41,396 bases of DNA, from positions 1 to 41,396 of the forward strand of contig JAITRC010000018.1 in NCBI GenBank assembly GCA_031288615.1. The letters are read 5' to 3'. The number at the start of each line of letters is the position of its first letter. Position 1 is the stretch's first letter. Under the pieces are notes generated by a model. The model ran no database searches. It was not told the DNA's origin and saw only the letters and a program-made list of their open reading frames with translations. The DNA comes from Tannerellaceae bacterium. Lineage in GTDB: Bacteria > Bacteroidota > Bacteroidia > Bacteroidales > Tannerellaceae. Positions 7,040 through 15,517 of this stretch are shown here, one piece after another. The translations under genes were made by a program, and so were the position numbers.

Positions 7040-9967
7040 TTAAAAGTTTAACTGCATACCGAGCGTCCAAGTACGTGTCTGGGGATAGATCTTTTCATAG
7101 TGTTCAAGGCCCTGATCCCAGCCGGTGATGTCGACTTCAGGGTTAAGTCCGGAGTAGGCGGAGAAGGTGGCGAGGTTGTTGACGGTGAGGTAGAGACGGA
7201 GCTTGTCGACGAGGTTGAGGTACTTTTTGGTGTCAAGGGCATAGCCGATGGAGAGGTTCTGGATCTTGAGGAAAGTGCCGTCTTCAAGGAAATAGTCGCA
7301 GGCTACCTTCTGCCCTGTGATATGAGCATTCTTGCCGTAGGCATCGTTGAGGACGTTGAAAGAGCCAGAGGGCAGGCCGTAGTACATATTCAGGGTGTTG
7401 TAGATGTCGAAGTCAATCCAGGAGGTGAGAGTCAATCCTAAAGACCAGTTTTTGTAGGTGAGGTTATGTGTCCAACCAGCCATGAGGGTGGGCATGTAAT
7501 TGCCGATGTATTGGCGGTCTTCGACCTTGGCATCGGGCCCCTGGATGACCTCGCCGTCCTTGTTGTAGACGAGGAAGGTGCCCTCTTCATCAAAGCCGGC
7601 GAACTTGTAGATGTGGAAGGCCCCGACGGTGGCATTTTCTTCGAGGCGGTGTGTCCATCCGGCTTGGAGGATGCTGCCGCTTTCGTAATGGGCGTTGTCT
7701 TCGCCAAGAGAGCCGACGGTGGTGGAGTTATGGGCGAGGTTGAGGGAGGTGGAGTACTGCCAGTCTTTGGTACGGACAAGGTCTGCACCGATCTCAAACT
7801 CCCAGCCCTTGTTGGAGAGTGTACCGATGTTCTTGTACATCTTACTTTCAGTGTAAGGCGGCTGAGGGACGTTGACTTCGTAGATAAGACCTTCGACGTT
7901 ACGCTGGTAGAGGTCGAACTTACCATAGAGGCGGTTGTGGAAGAGTGAATAGTCGATACCGGCATTCCACTCGTGCTTTTCCTCCCAACCAAGTTCGTAG
8001 TTGACGTTTTTGGTGACTCCGTAGGAGTAAGCCCACTGCCCGTTAGGGAGTAGCCAGTAGGTGTCGGAACCGTACATAGTGGCGGCATAGTCGGCGGAGA
8101 AGCCTTCGTTACCGGTGACCCCATAACCGAGCCTGAGCTTGAGGTCGTTGACCCAGTCAACCTCCTTCAGGAAGTCTTCCTTAGAGAGCCTCCAACCAGC
8201 AGAGAGGGAGTAGAAATTACCCCAGCGGTTGTCGGCGGCGAACTTGGAAGAACCTTCGCGGCGGTAAGAGAGGGTGGCCATATAGGTGTCATTGAAGGAA
8301 TAACTGGCACGGGCGAAGCCGGCAAAGAGTCGCTGGGTGATTTCCTTAGAAGAAGACATTTTGGCCTTACCTTCATTGAGGAAAGTGCCCTTACTGATGT
8401 CCCAGAACTTGACGAGGTCATTGGTGAAGTTGTAGTTAGTGACCGAGAACTTCTCGCCATTCTGCTCGAAGTAGCTGTAACCAAGTGTGGCGTTGAGGGA
8501 ATGCAGGCCGAAATCCTTGATGAAGGAGAAGTAGCCGTCGGAATTGAGGAGCTCTGTTTTGCTGAACTCAAGTGTGGCTTCGCCCTGACGTCCGTTGCTA
8601 AGCTCTTCACGGGCGAACATGGAGCGGTAAAAATGCCTCTCCCACTGGCGGTTTTCGTAGGCAAAGGTCTGGTGGAAAGAAAGACCTTCGATGGGAAGGA
8701 TGTTGACCTTGAACTCTACGTCGGGACGGAACCATTTGTCAATGCCTTCGTCGGTGGTTTGGGCGGCATCGGCAATGGTGTTGTAGTCGTCAAGTTCGGA
8801 TGTCCAGATATTGTAACCGGTGGGTGTTGCGGGGTCATAAGGTGAACGGGTGGGGTTGTTGTTGAGGAGCTGTGTGACGGAGGGCTTGGATTGGTCGCGC
8901 TTGGCTTGTCGATAATCGACATGGGTGAAGATGTCAAGCCAGCCGTCGAGGATTTTGAAGTTACCGTTGATGCGTCCACCTAAGTCGGTGCGCTCGTCGC
9001 CCATGAGTACACCCTTGTTATTCTCGTACATGACGGTGGCGTAGATGCGTGCATGAGGCGCGCCGCCCTGGAGAGTGAGGACGTGGCGTTGGGAGGTGGG
9101 ATTGTCGTTGAGGGCTTCGTCCCACCAGTCGGTGGGCTGCCCGTAGTCCTTGACGTTGGACTTGTATTTCAGATACTCTTGTGCAGTCAGCAAATCGGGT
9201 TTGCCGAAGGCTTGCTTGGCGAGGACTTCACCGGTGTAGGTGACTTGCATTTCACCTTCTTTGGCTTTTTTGGTGGTGATGAGGATGACACCACCGGTAG
9301 CGCGTGTACCGTAGATAGCACCGGCGGAGGCGTCTTTCAAGACGTTGATGGATTCAATATCTTCCTGCACCACGGAACGAAGGTCGCCACCGGGCATACC
9401 GTCAATGACGACGAGAGGGGATCGGGAGGTATTGACCGAAGCCATCCCACGCAACTGTAGTGTGTTGGCGGAGTTGGGGCTACCGCTACCGGACATCACC
9501 AAGCCACTGACCTTGCCCTGCAAGGCATTGACGATGGTGGAACCCCCGACGCCGACAGGAAGGTCTGAGGCCGAGATAGAGGAGATGGAGGAAGTGACCT
9601 GCTTCTTCTCCATCGTACCATAGCCGACAACAACGACCTCGCTCAACTGCTTGCTGTCCTCCTGCAGGACAATGTGAAGCGAAGCGCCGGAAGCCTTGAC
9701 CTCTTGGGTAATGAACCCAATGTAAGAGATCTGTAAAACCACCCCTTCGGGGGCATCCAATTCAAAGAGACCGTCGATATCCGTCACCGTACCGGTCATA
9801 GTTCCCTTAACTATGACGTTGGCACCGATGACAGGCTCACCGATCTCATCCAGAATCACCCCTCCCACTTTGCCTCCGAGAGGCACAGGAGAGGCCGCTA
9901 CAACCGCCTGTAGCCACCAGGCAACCGCCAGCAGCAACACGCTTTTAGTTCCGTATACTCTTACCAT
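7040..9967 (-). CDS. SusC/RagA family TonB-linked outer-membrane protein
   Basis: This is a 975-residue TonB-dependent importer that forms the barrel beneath the SusD lipoprotein. In order it shows a signal peptide (about residues 1-25), a carboxypeptidase-regulatory-like domain (about 32-110, with GVILDEIGEPVIGANV and the ISYIGF end), the SusC linker LSEVVVVGYGTMEKK, a plug domain (with LVVIDGMPGG and GAIYGTRATGGVILITTKK), and a long barrel ending in aromatic LGMQLNF. It looks complete. Transcription probably starts at the promoter at 9996-10027, about 30 bases before the ATG. On the + strand this region is G-rich even though the gene runs leftward. Confidence 0.96.
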   Translation of the reverse strand: MVRVYGTKSVLLLAVAWWLQAVVAASPVPLGGKVGGVILDEIGEPVIGANVIVKGTMTGTVTDIDGLFELDAPEGVVLQISYIGFITQEVKASGASLHIVLQEDSKQLSEVVVVGYGTMEKKQVTSSISSISASDLPVGVGGSTIVNALQGKVSGLVMSGSGSPNSANTLQLRGMASVNTSRSPLVVIDGMPGGDLRSVVQEDIESINVLKDASAGAIYGTRATGGVILITTKKAKEGEMQVTYTGEVLAKQAFGKPDLLTAQEYLKYKSNVKDYGQPTDWWDEALNDNPTSQRHVLTLQGGAPHARIYATVMYENNKGVLMGDERTDLGGRINGNFKILDGWLDIFTHVDYRQAKRDQSKPSVTQLLNNNPTRSPYDPATPTGYNIWTSELDDYNTIADAAQTTDEGIDKWFRPDVEFKVNILPIEGLSFHQTFAYENRQWERHFYRSMFAREELSNGRQGEATLEFSKTELLNSDGYFSFIKDFGLHSLNATLGYSYFEQNGEKFSVTNYNFTNDLVKFWDISKGTFLNEGKAKMSSSKEITQRLFAGFARASYSFNDTYMATLSYRREGSSKFAADNRWGNFYSLSAGWRLSKEDFLKEVDWVNDLKLRLGYGVTGNEGFSADYAATMYGSDTYWLLPNGQWAYSYGVTKNVNYELGWEEKHEWNAGIDYSLFHNRLYGKFDLYQRNVEGLIYEVNVPQPPYTESKMYKNIGTLSNKGWEFEIGADLVRTKDWQYSTSLNLAHNSTTVGSLGEDNAHYESGSILQAGWTHRLEENATVGAFHIYKFAGFDEEGTFLVYNKDGEVIQGPDAKVEDRQYIGNYMPTLMAGWTHNLTYKNWSLGLTLTSWIDFDIYNTLNMYYGLPSGSFNVLNDAYGKNAHITGQKVACDYFLEDGTFLKIQNLSIGYALDTKKYLNLVDKLRLYLTVNNLATFSAYSGLNPEVDITGWDQGLEHYEKIYPQTRTWTLGMQLNF

Positions 9968-9995
9968 AACAGATTAATTTAAGTGGTTAACGGCG

Positions 9996-10027
9996 CAAAG
10001 ATAAACTAACCCTTTCACGCCAACAAA
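9996..10027 (-). promoter_or_regulatory. Bacteroidetes-type promoter of the susCD operon
   Basis: On the - strand TTTG (10027-10024), a 20-base spacer and TATCTTTG (10003-9996) followed by C match the -33 TTTG / -7 TAnnTTTG consensus at the expected spacing. It lies just upstream of the susC ATG, in the gap divergent from the OmpH-like gene. It is the best promoter in the window. Confidence 0.75.
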
Positions 10028-10092
10028 CGTTATTGCATGTTGAAAAACATATATCTGATAAAAGATACGGGAAATACTCTTTTAAATTGCAT

Positions 10093-10100
10093 TACCTTTG
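10093..10100 (+). promoter_or_regulatory. Candidate -7 box for the OmpH-like gene
   Basis: TACCTTTG followed by CC matches TAnnTTTG. No clear TTTG sits 19-21 bases upstream. Transcription from here would begin near 10107, which favours the ATG at 10124 over the in-frame one at 10037. Confidence 0.5.
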
Positions 10101-10123
10101 CCGGCATTAAACACTGTGTGCAG

Positions 10124-10753
10124 ATGAAAAACATACACTACCTCATTGAAGGAGTATTGGGAGCAGCTATCCTTGTGTTGTTTGTGCTCCGGTTTTCGGA
10201 GGAAAAGCACACGGACGGAGAGAGTCAGTCAAGCAGACCGGAATCGCAAGGTATGGGTGAGCAAGTGTTGCCGGTGGCCTTCGTGAACGTAGATTCCCTG
10301 CTGGAGAACTATCACTATGCACGGGATTTGTCGGAAATACAGATGCGAAACCATGAGAATGCACGCCTGAACCTTGCCCGCAAACTGCAGGACTTGGAGC
10401 AGGATGCGACGGATTTTCAACGCAAAGTGGCGAACAACGTGTTCCTTTCAAGAGAGCGCGCCCAGCAGGAAGAGCAACGCATCTTGCGGAAACAACAGGA
10501 CGTGGAGTCACTGCGGGAAAGGACAACCAACGAACTGATGGCCGAACAGGAACGGATGAGCAAGACCTTGCGCGATACGATAGTGTCCCAACTAAAGGTC
10601 TACAACCACGACAAGCGTTTCCAGCTTATTCTGAGCAACACGAACGGGGACAATATCCTGCTGTCGGAAGGCGGCTATGACATCACCGCCGAGCTTATCA
10701 CCCTGCTGAACAAGAGCTACCGCCCTTCGACCACCCCCGCCGGAGGCTTCTAA
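10124..10753 (+). CDS. OmpH/Skp-family periplasmic chaperone-like protein
   Basis: The 209-residue protein has one N-terminal hydrophobic segment (about residues 8-24, anchor or signal), a short polar linker, then [13 protein letters not shown] followed by a long charged helical region (about 65-165) rich in Gln, Glu and Arg, typical of OmpH/Skp coiled-coil arms. Family members hold unfolded outer-membrane proteins in the periplasm. The start at 10124 was chosen because a -7 box lies at 10093-10100; an ATG at 10037 would add 29 residues. It stands alone, divergent from susC and convergent with sufB, and its stop codon overlaps the sufB stop by three bases. It is probably not the main Skp pair usually linked to bamA. 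Confidence 0.75.
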   Translation: MKNIHYLIEGVLGAAILVLFVLRFSEEKHTDGESQSSRPESQGMGEQVLPVAFVNVDSLLENYHYARDLSEIQMRNHENARLNLARKLQDLEQDATDFQRKVANNVFLSRERAQQEEQRILRKQQDVESLRERTTNELMAEQERMSKTLRDTIVSQLKVYNHDKRFQLILSNTNGDNILLSEGGYDITAELITLLNKSYRPSTTPAGGF

Positions 10754-12189
10754 CCCACACCACCCTCCAAAGAGATGGAAAGGAGTTGCTGGGCTTCGGC
10801 AGCAAACTCAAAGGGGAGCTTGCTCATGACTTCACGAGCGTATCCATTGACAATCAGTCCGGTAGCTATTTCGGGGGGAATGCCCCGTTGCTGACAATAG
10901 AAGAGCTGGTCTTCACCGATTTTACCGGTGGTAGCTTCATGCTCCACGATGGCGGTGTCATTACGGATGTCAATGCGCGGGAAGGTATGGGCACCGCAAG
11001 AGGAGCCAATCAGCAGGCTGTCGCAGCGGGTATGGTTGCGGGCATGGTGTGCGCCGGACGTCATGGAAACAAGGCCTCGATAAGAGTTTTGACTGAATCC
11101 GGCGGAGATACCCTTGGATAGGATGGTGCTACGGGTGTTCCGTCCGAGATGGATCATCTTGGTGCCGGTGTCAGCTTGCTGGTAATTATTGGTAAGGGCT
11201 ACGGAATAAAACTCACCCACCGACTCATCACCGGCCAGGATGCAAGAGGGGTATTTCCAGGTGATGGCGGAGCCTGTTTCAACTTGCGTCCAGGAGATTT
11301 TACTGGCCACACCTTGGCACAAGCCTCTCTTGGTGACGAAGTTATAAATGCCTCCTTGTCCATGTCGATCACCGGGGTACCAGTTCTGGACGGTAGAATA
11401 TTTGACGTGGGCATTGTCAAGGGCTACGATTTCGACGACGGCGGCATGTAGTTGGTTTTGGTCGCGTCGCGGAGCGGTACATCCTTCCAGATAACTGACA
11501 TAAGCCTGGTTATCGGCCACGATAAGGGTGCGCTCGAACTGTCCGGTCTTAGCGGCATTGATCCGGAAATAGGTGCTCAACTCCATGGGACAACGCACTC
11601 CAGGTGGGATATAGACGAAGGTGCCGTCGGAAAAGACGGCCGAATTGAGGGCGGCAAAAAAGTTATCGCGATAGCCCACGACAGTCCCCATGTATTGGCG
11701 AACGAGGTCGGGATGTTGCTGAACGGCCTGTCCGAAGGAAGAAAAGATGATTCCTTTTTTGGCAAGCTGTTCGTGGAAAGTCGTTTTGACGGAAACACTG
11801 TCCATGACGGCATCGACGGCCGTACCGGCCAGCATCTCCCGTTCATGGAGGGGGACGCCAAGTCGTTCAAAGGTTTTGATCAGGTCGGGGTCGGCCTCCG
11901 GTGAAGCGGCGTCACGGCGTGGCGCCGCGTAATAGATGATGTCTTGATAGTCTATAGGGGGTATTTTCAGATACGCCCAAGTGGGGACGGAAAGAGTCAA
12001 CCAATGCTTGAAAGCCTGAAGGCGAAAGTCAAGCAGCCATTGAGGCTCATTTTTACGTGCGGAGATATACCGAACCGTGTTTTCATTGAGTCCTTTTTCA
12101 ATGAGGTCAGTATCAATATCTGTCACGAAGCCGTACTTATAGTCTGTATGGGCAAGTTCTTTTATCCGTATATTGTCGTCCTGTTGCAT
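10750..12189 (-). CDS. sufB: Fe-S cluster assembly scaffold SufB
   Basis: SufB is the scaffold subunit of the SufBCD complex, on which Fe-S clusters are built from sulfur supplied by SufS. The 479 residues include the standard N-terminus ([11 protein letters not shown]), [33 protein letters not shown] and the C-terminal [16 protein letters not shown] with the conserved cysteine. The unusual point is context: sufC and sufD, normally next to sufB, are absent from the window, and sufS lies 22 kb away at 34021. The gene ends against the convergent OmpH-like gene and has 45 bases between its start and the recombinase. Confidence 0.96.
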   Translation of the reverse strand: MQQDDNIRIKELAHTDYKYGFVTDIDTDLIEKGLNENTVRYISARKNEPQWLLDFRLQAFKHWLTLSVPTWAYLKIPPIDYQDIIYYAAPRRDAASPEADPDLIKTFERLGVPLHEREMLAGTAVDAVMDSVSVKTTFHEQLAKKGIIFSSFGQAVQQHPDLVRQYMGTVVGYRDNFFAALNSAVFSDGTFVYIPPGVRCPMELSTYFRINAAKTGQFERTLIVADNQAYVSYLEGCTAPRRDQNQLHAAVVEIVALDNAHVKYSTVQNWYPGDRHGQGGIYNFVTKRGLCQGVASKISWTQVETGSAITWKYPSCILAGDESVGEFYSVALTNNYQQADTGTKMIHLGRNTRSTILSKGISAGFSQNSYRGLVSMTSGAHHARNHTRCDSLLIGSSCGAHTFPRIDIRNDTAIVEHEATTGKIGEDQLFYCQQRGIPPEIATGLIVNGYAREVMSKLPFEFAAEAQQLLSISLEGGVG

Positions 12190-12234
12190 GTCCTATTATT
12201 TTACGCAGGCGAAGTTATAAGAAAAAGAAAGACC

Positions 12235-13152
12235 ATGACAGAAATGAAGAAAAAGACGCATGAACTCGGAACATTTATTGATTTTATGAAAGATGAGTTG
12301 GCACGAAGTCGATTGAGTTTGTCCACAAAAAAGAACCATTTATCGACCATCCATCTGTTACATTTATTTGAATCAAGTCGTAAGATAGAGGAAATAACTT
12401 TCGGTTTTCTTTGTGATTTTAATTTTTTTCTAACCTCTAAGGGTTATGCGCTTAATACGATGTCCAAGCACATGAAGCATATTAAGCGCTATCTCAATCT
12501 GGCTATTAATTTAGATTTATTGAGTTTTGATAAATATCCCTTCCGACGGTATAAGATAGGGTATAAGGAGACGAGCCGTTCGTTCCTAACGCCCGAAGAG
12601 CTTCAACGTTTTGAAGACCTACACATACCACGAGGCGGATCTCTTAAAAGGAGCCATGATATGTTTCTGTTTTGCTGCTACACAGGGATGCGTTTTTCGG
12701 ACGTGATCAATTTGACAGACAGCAATTTTTCGGTGGTAGGCGGCCGATTATGGTTAATCTATACCACCACAAAAACAAAAACAGAAATACATATCCCTTT
12801 AGACTTGATGTTTAGCGGAAAAGCCATTCCTTTGTATAAGAAATACAGGGGAAAACACTCTCGTTTTTTTAATATATCCGATCATTCCAATTCAAATATC
12901 AATAAGCAGTTATTAAAACTTGCGTCAATGGCTAATATACCCAAGCGGATATCTTTTCATACCTCCCGACATACGAATGCCACGCTCCTTTTATATGACG
13001 GCACAAATATTACAACGGTACAAAAATTACTCGGACATCACAGCGTTCAAACCACAGAGATATATACTAAGATACTGGATGTGACGATTGTACGCGATTT
13101 GGAGGATGTGATTGAACGGAAAAAGAAAAGAAATAAATATTTAAAATCCTAA
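12235..13152 (+). CDS. Tyrosine recombinase/integrase (Bacteroidetes type)
   Basis: The 305-residue protein has an N-terminal SAM-like core-binding region (about residues 10-105) and a C-terminal catalytic domain with all key residues: Arg153 in YTGMRFSD, Lys in the TTTKTKTEIHIPL beta-hairpin, His242 and Arg245 in FHTSRHTNAT, His268 in LLGHHS and the nucleophile Tyr277 in TTEIYTKI. It therefore looks active. The frame stays open to 11944, but that extension is antisense to sufB; the ATG at 12235 fits the gap. It lacks the extra arm-binding domain of many larger Bacteroidetes transposon integrases. It is clearly AT-richer than its neighbours, suggesting acquisition. No cargo, excisionase or flanking repeats are visible. 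Its end overlaps nadK by 12 bases. Confidence 0.92.
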   Translation: MTEMKKKTHELGTFIDFMKDELARSRLSLSTKKNHLSTIHLLHLFESSRKIEEITFGFLCDFNFFLTSKGYALNTMSKHMKHIKRYLNLAINLDLLSFDKYPFRRYKIGYKETSRSFLTPEELQRFEDLHIPRGGSLKRSHDMFLFCCYTGMRFSDVINLTDSNFSVVGGRLWLIYTTTKTKTEIHIPLDLMFSGKAIPLYKKYRGKHSRFFNISDHSNSNINKQLLKLASMANIPKRISFHTSRHTNATLLLYDGTNITTVQKLLGHHSVQTTEIYTKILDVTIVRDLEDVIERKKKRNKYLKS

Positions 13153-13956
13153 CTTTTCCCGTAGGGTGTTGTAGAAAGACATGCCAAAAGGCTTAACCAA
13201 CCTGGCTACAAAGGCGGCTTTTTCGATTTGCAACTCCATACCGGCAGGAAATACTTCAGAGCGTCCGTCTAAGGCAATCAAAAAGCTATCGCCCCTGGAT
13301 TTCACTTTCAATTTGATGATGGTGGAATCAGGGACGATCAGCGGACGGACGCTTAAGGAATGTGCGGCTACAGGAGATAGTATCGTACAAGCACACAAAG
13401 GATGGACGATAGGGCCTCCGGCACTCATGGAATAAGCGGTAGATCCCGTAGGGGTAGCCACGACCAAGCCGTCGGCACGGTAGGAAGTGAAGAATTCTTC
13501 ATTCAGCCAAGTGTCAACGACAATCATAGCCGAAGAATCGCGCTTGAGTATGGCTACTTCATTGATCGCATAATTGAAGCCTCTGAAAAACCGTTCCTCC
13601 GTAGACAAACGCAAGACGACCCGCTCTTCTATCCTGAATTTTCCGGACAAAACAGACTCCAATGCCGTCTCTACCAGCTCAACCTTTACATCGGCCAAAA
13701 AACCCAGTCTGCCGGTGTTGACCCCAAGTATAGGTATCCTTTTCTTATTAACCTTAGCGAGGGTTCTTAAAAAAGTGCCGTCCCCTCCGACACTCAAGCC
13801 CATGTCCAGTTCACAATTTTCTATATCACCCCTGACCTCCTCTTCCATGAAGGCCTCAATGCCCATCCCCCTCAACTTACGGACAACCTTATCGACGCAC
13901 TCTTTACCTTTCTCTCCTTCTCCGCCGAAAATACCTACCGTCTTGCATCTTTTCAT
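13141..13956 (-). CDS. nadK: NAD kinase
   Basis: This enzyme phosphorylates NAD to NADP using ATP or polyphosphate. The 271-residue protein has the GGDGTFLRT motif (about residue 58), GVNTGRLGFLADV, NEVAI, and the conserved TPTGSTAYSMSAGGPIVHP block, then the C-terminal beta region ending GMSFYNTLREKLGF. It lies 24 bases downstream of secG on the same strand and may be the last gene of the sigma-54 activator/lptE/TPR/secG transcript. Its stop region overlaps the convergent recombinase by 12 bases. Confidence 0.95.
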   Translation of the reverse strand: MKRCKTVGIFGGEGEKGKECVDKVVRKLRGMGIEAFMEEEVRGDIENCELDMGLSVGGDGTFLRTLAKVNKKRIPILGVNTGRLGFLADVKVELVETALESVLSGKFRIEERVVLRLSTEERFFRGFNYAINEVAILKRDSSAMIVVDTWLNEEFFTSYRADGLVVATPTGSTAYSMSAGGPIVHPLCACTILSPVAAHSLSVRPLIVPDSTIIKLKVKSRGDSFLIALDGRSEVFPAGMELQIEKAAFVARLVKPFGMSFYNTLREKLGF

Positions 13957-13980
13957 CTTTTCGTAAAGAGCACGATAGGT

Positions 13981-14310
13981 TTATTCTTCCACCTGCGGCA
14001 AAGAATTTTCAAAGTTAGGGGCTTCCATACCTACCGGAGCTTCGTTGACCTGCTGCCTTATCTCCGATTCATCATTCACATTTTCATGACGAGGGATAAA
14101 CGCAGTGATAAGAATGCTCATCAAAAGCACGGCACCGGCAAGACTCCAAGTAGCCTTCTCCAAAATATCCGTTGTCTTCCTAACGCCCATAATTTGGTTG
14201 GAAGATGCAAAGCCTGAAGCTAAGCCCCCTCCTTTTGAGTTCTGTATCAATACTATAAATATCAATAGTACAGAAGCTATCAAGATTAGTACAGAAATAA
14301 ATACGTACAT
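13981..14310 (-). CDS. secG: Preprotein translocase subunit SecG
   Basis: SecG is the small accessory membrane subunit of the SecYEG translocon. The 109-residue protein has two hydrophobic helices (about residues 4-22 and 53-72) flanking the conserved LIQNSKGGGLASGFASSNQ loop and GVRKTTDILEKATW, followed by an acidic cytoplasmic or periplasmic tail typical of Bacteroidetes SecG. It sits 25 bases after the TPR gene, in the usual Bacteroidales cluster. Confidence 0.93.
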   Translation of the reverse strand: MYVFISVLILIASVLLIFIVLIQNSKGGGLASGFASSNQIMGVRKTTDILEKATWSLAGAVLLMSILITAFIPRHENVNDESEIRQQVNEAPVGMEAPNFENSLPQVEE

Positions 14311-14335
14311 ATCCTTATTCTTTAAGTTAATATTT

Positions 14336-14995
14336 TCATCTAATATCTCTCCGGATTATCACCTTCTCCAGGTCGCGGATACGGCTTGCAAAGTAACCTT
14401 CTTTTTCCGGATATTTCAAGCGTAAAGCTTCAAAAATTTCCAGTGCCTGCTCATACTTTTCCTGCTTTATATAGAGATTGGCCAAAGTTTCGGTGGGGAG
14501 AAAATTGGCTGTAGGCAAAGGCATGTCCAACTCTGTAAGGACGTTATCATTAGCGTTATCTCTCAACCTGTTTATCCTTTCAGTGTCGGCTATGAAGGAA
14601 TCCAGGTGTTCCCACTCAGGAATGTTTTCCAAGTCATTTTCCTTTTCCATCAAGGAAAAATAATCGTATCCGATTCCTCTTTCAGGCAAAGTGTTGGCCT
14701 CATTGGTAGCTCCACGAGCAGATAAAAACTCATCTATCTGTTTGAAATCCGTTCCCTTAGCTTGGTCATTCTGTGGATTTACAAATATTTTTTTTCTGTC
14801 GGGGAGATATATTACTTCACGCTTAAGATCTTCATAAGCGGTGGCATGATCCGACTTAAGTTGATTTTTTAAATAGACAAATTTACCGGCGACGAAGTAT
14901 GGGAACTCATTTAACACCGCTTCCAGTTCTGTTACCGCTTCACCGGACAGTAAATTCGTATTGTCTACGTAATTATAAAACTCCTCTATATTCAT
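14336..14995 (-). CDS. TPR-containing protein of unknown function
   Basis: The 219-residue protein is mostly polar and helical. A C-terminal tetratricopeptide-like unit is visible around residues 168-200 (TLANLYIKQEKYEQALEIFEALRLKYPEKEGYF, shown in parts: LANLYIKQEKYEQAL and FEALRLKYPE). No signal peptide is seen, so it is probably cytoplasmic. Its place between lptE and secG suggests a role linked to envelope biogenesis, but that is inference from neighbours only. No catalytic motif is recognised. Confidence 0.8.
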   Translation of the reverse strand: MNIEEFYNYVDNTNLLSGEAVTELEAVLNEFPYFVAGKFVYLKNQLKSDHATAYEDLKREVIYLPDRKKIFVNPQNDQAKGTDFKQIDEFLSARGATNEANTLPERGIGYDYFSLMEKENDLENIPEWEHLDSFIADTERINRLRDNANDNVLTELDMPLPTANFLPTETLANLYIKQEKYEQALEIFEALRLKYPEKEGYFASRIRDLEKVIIRRDIR

Positions 14996-15013
14996 TTTTC
15001 TATTGATAAACTA

Positions 15014-15517
15014 CTACCAGTCCGCTACTGTAGCATTAAAAACACCGTCTACTATTTCTTCTATAATTTCTTCACACAACGTACTCTCTACATCCGTTAA
15101 CATACTTGTGGCCGGAAATTCCCTATATGCCGAAAAATTCCGTTCAAAATCCTTGTCCGATTTTTTTAAATTCATAAACTTCACCCGTACCGTGACGGTG
15201 AGTCTCGTTTCTGATGCCCAAGCATCTTCTTTTACCGCTGTAGGGGATAATTCATAGCCTACAATCTCTCCTTCTATATTTAAATCTCCATCCCCATTTA
15301 CTAAATTCAATTTAGTTTTAGTAACAAATTTATCTTTCATTTTTTCCGATAAGGAAGAAGATAAAGGAGGATACACTAAAGCCGCTTTGTTAAGAAAATC
15401 TCCTATAGTCACAGAGGTAATCACATTGTAATCAATGGATGCAGCATTGAACCTGTACCCCACCGTACAACCTGTTAACAGCCCCACCAGTATAAGTACA
15501 TACTTACTCCAGGCCAT
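15014..15517 (-). CDS. lptE: LptE-like LPS-assembly lipoprotein
   Basis: This is a 167-residue lipoprotein with a signal ending in LLTGC (lipobox Cys near residue 16), followed by GYRFNAASIDY and a beta-rich body with SLSEKMKDKFVTKTKLNLV and a terminal EEIIEEIVDGVFN helix. That architecture fits the Bacteroidetes LptE family, which plugs the LptD barrel and helps insert lipopolysaccharide. Its start overlaps the end of the sigma-54 activator gene by 14 bases, indicating translational coupling. lptD is not in the window. Confidence 0.85.
   Translation of the reverse strand: MAWSKYVLILVGLLTGCTVGYRFNAASIDYNVITSVTIGDFLNKAALVYPPLSSSLSEKMKDKFVTKTKLNLVNGDGDLNIEGEIVGYELSPTAVKEDAWASETRLTVTVRVKFMNLKKSDKDFERNFSAYREFPATSMLTDVESTLCEEIIEEIVDGVFNATVADW

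Noticed and set aside
7438..8160. 240-codon leftward open frame rich in Ser, Thr and Pro
   Set aside because: It is a shadow of susC in another frame with low-complexity translation and no start context.
11944..12234. Upstream extension of the recombinase frame to 402 residues
   Set aside because: It is entirely antisense to the sufB N-terminus and not recombinase-like; the ATG at 12235 fits the gap between the genes.
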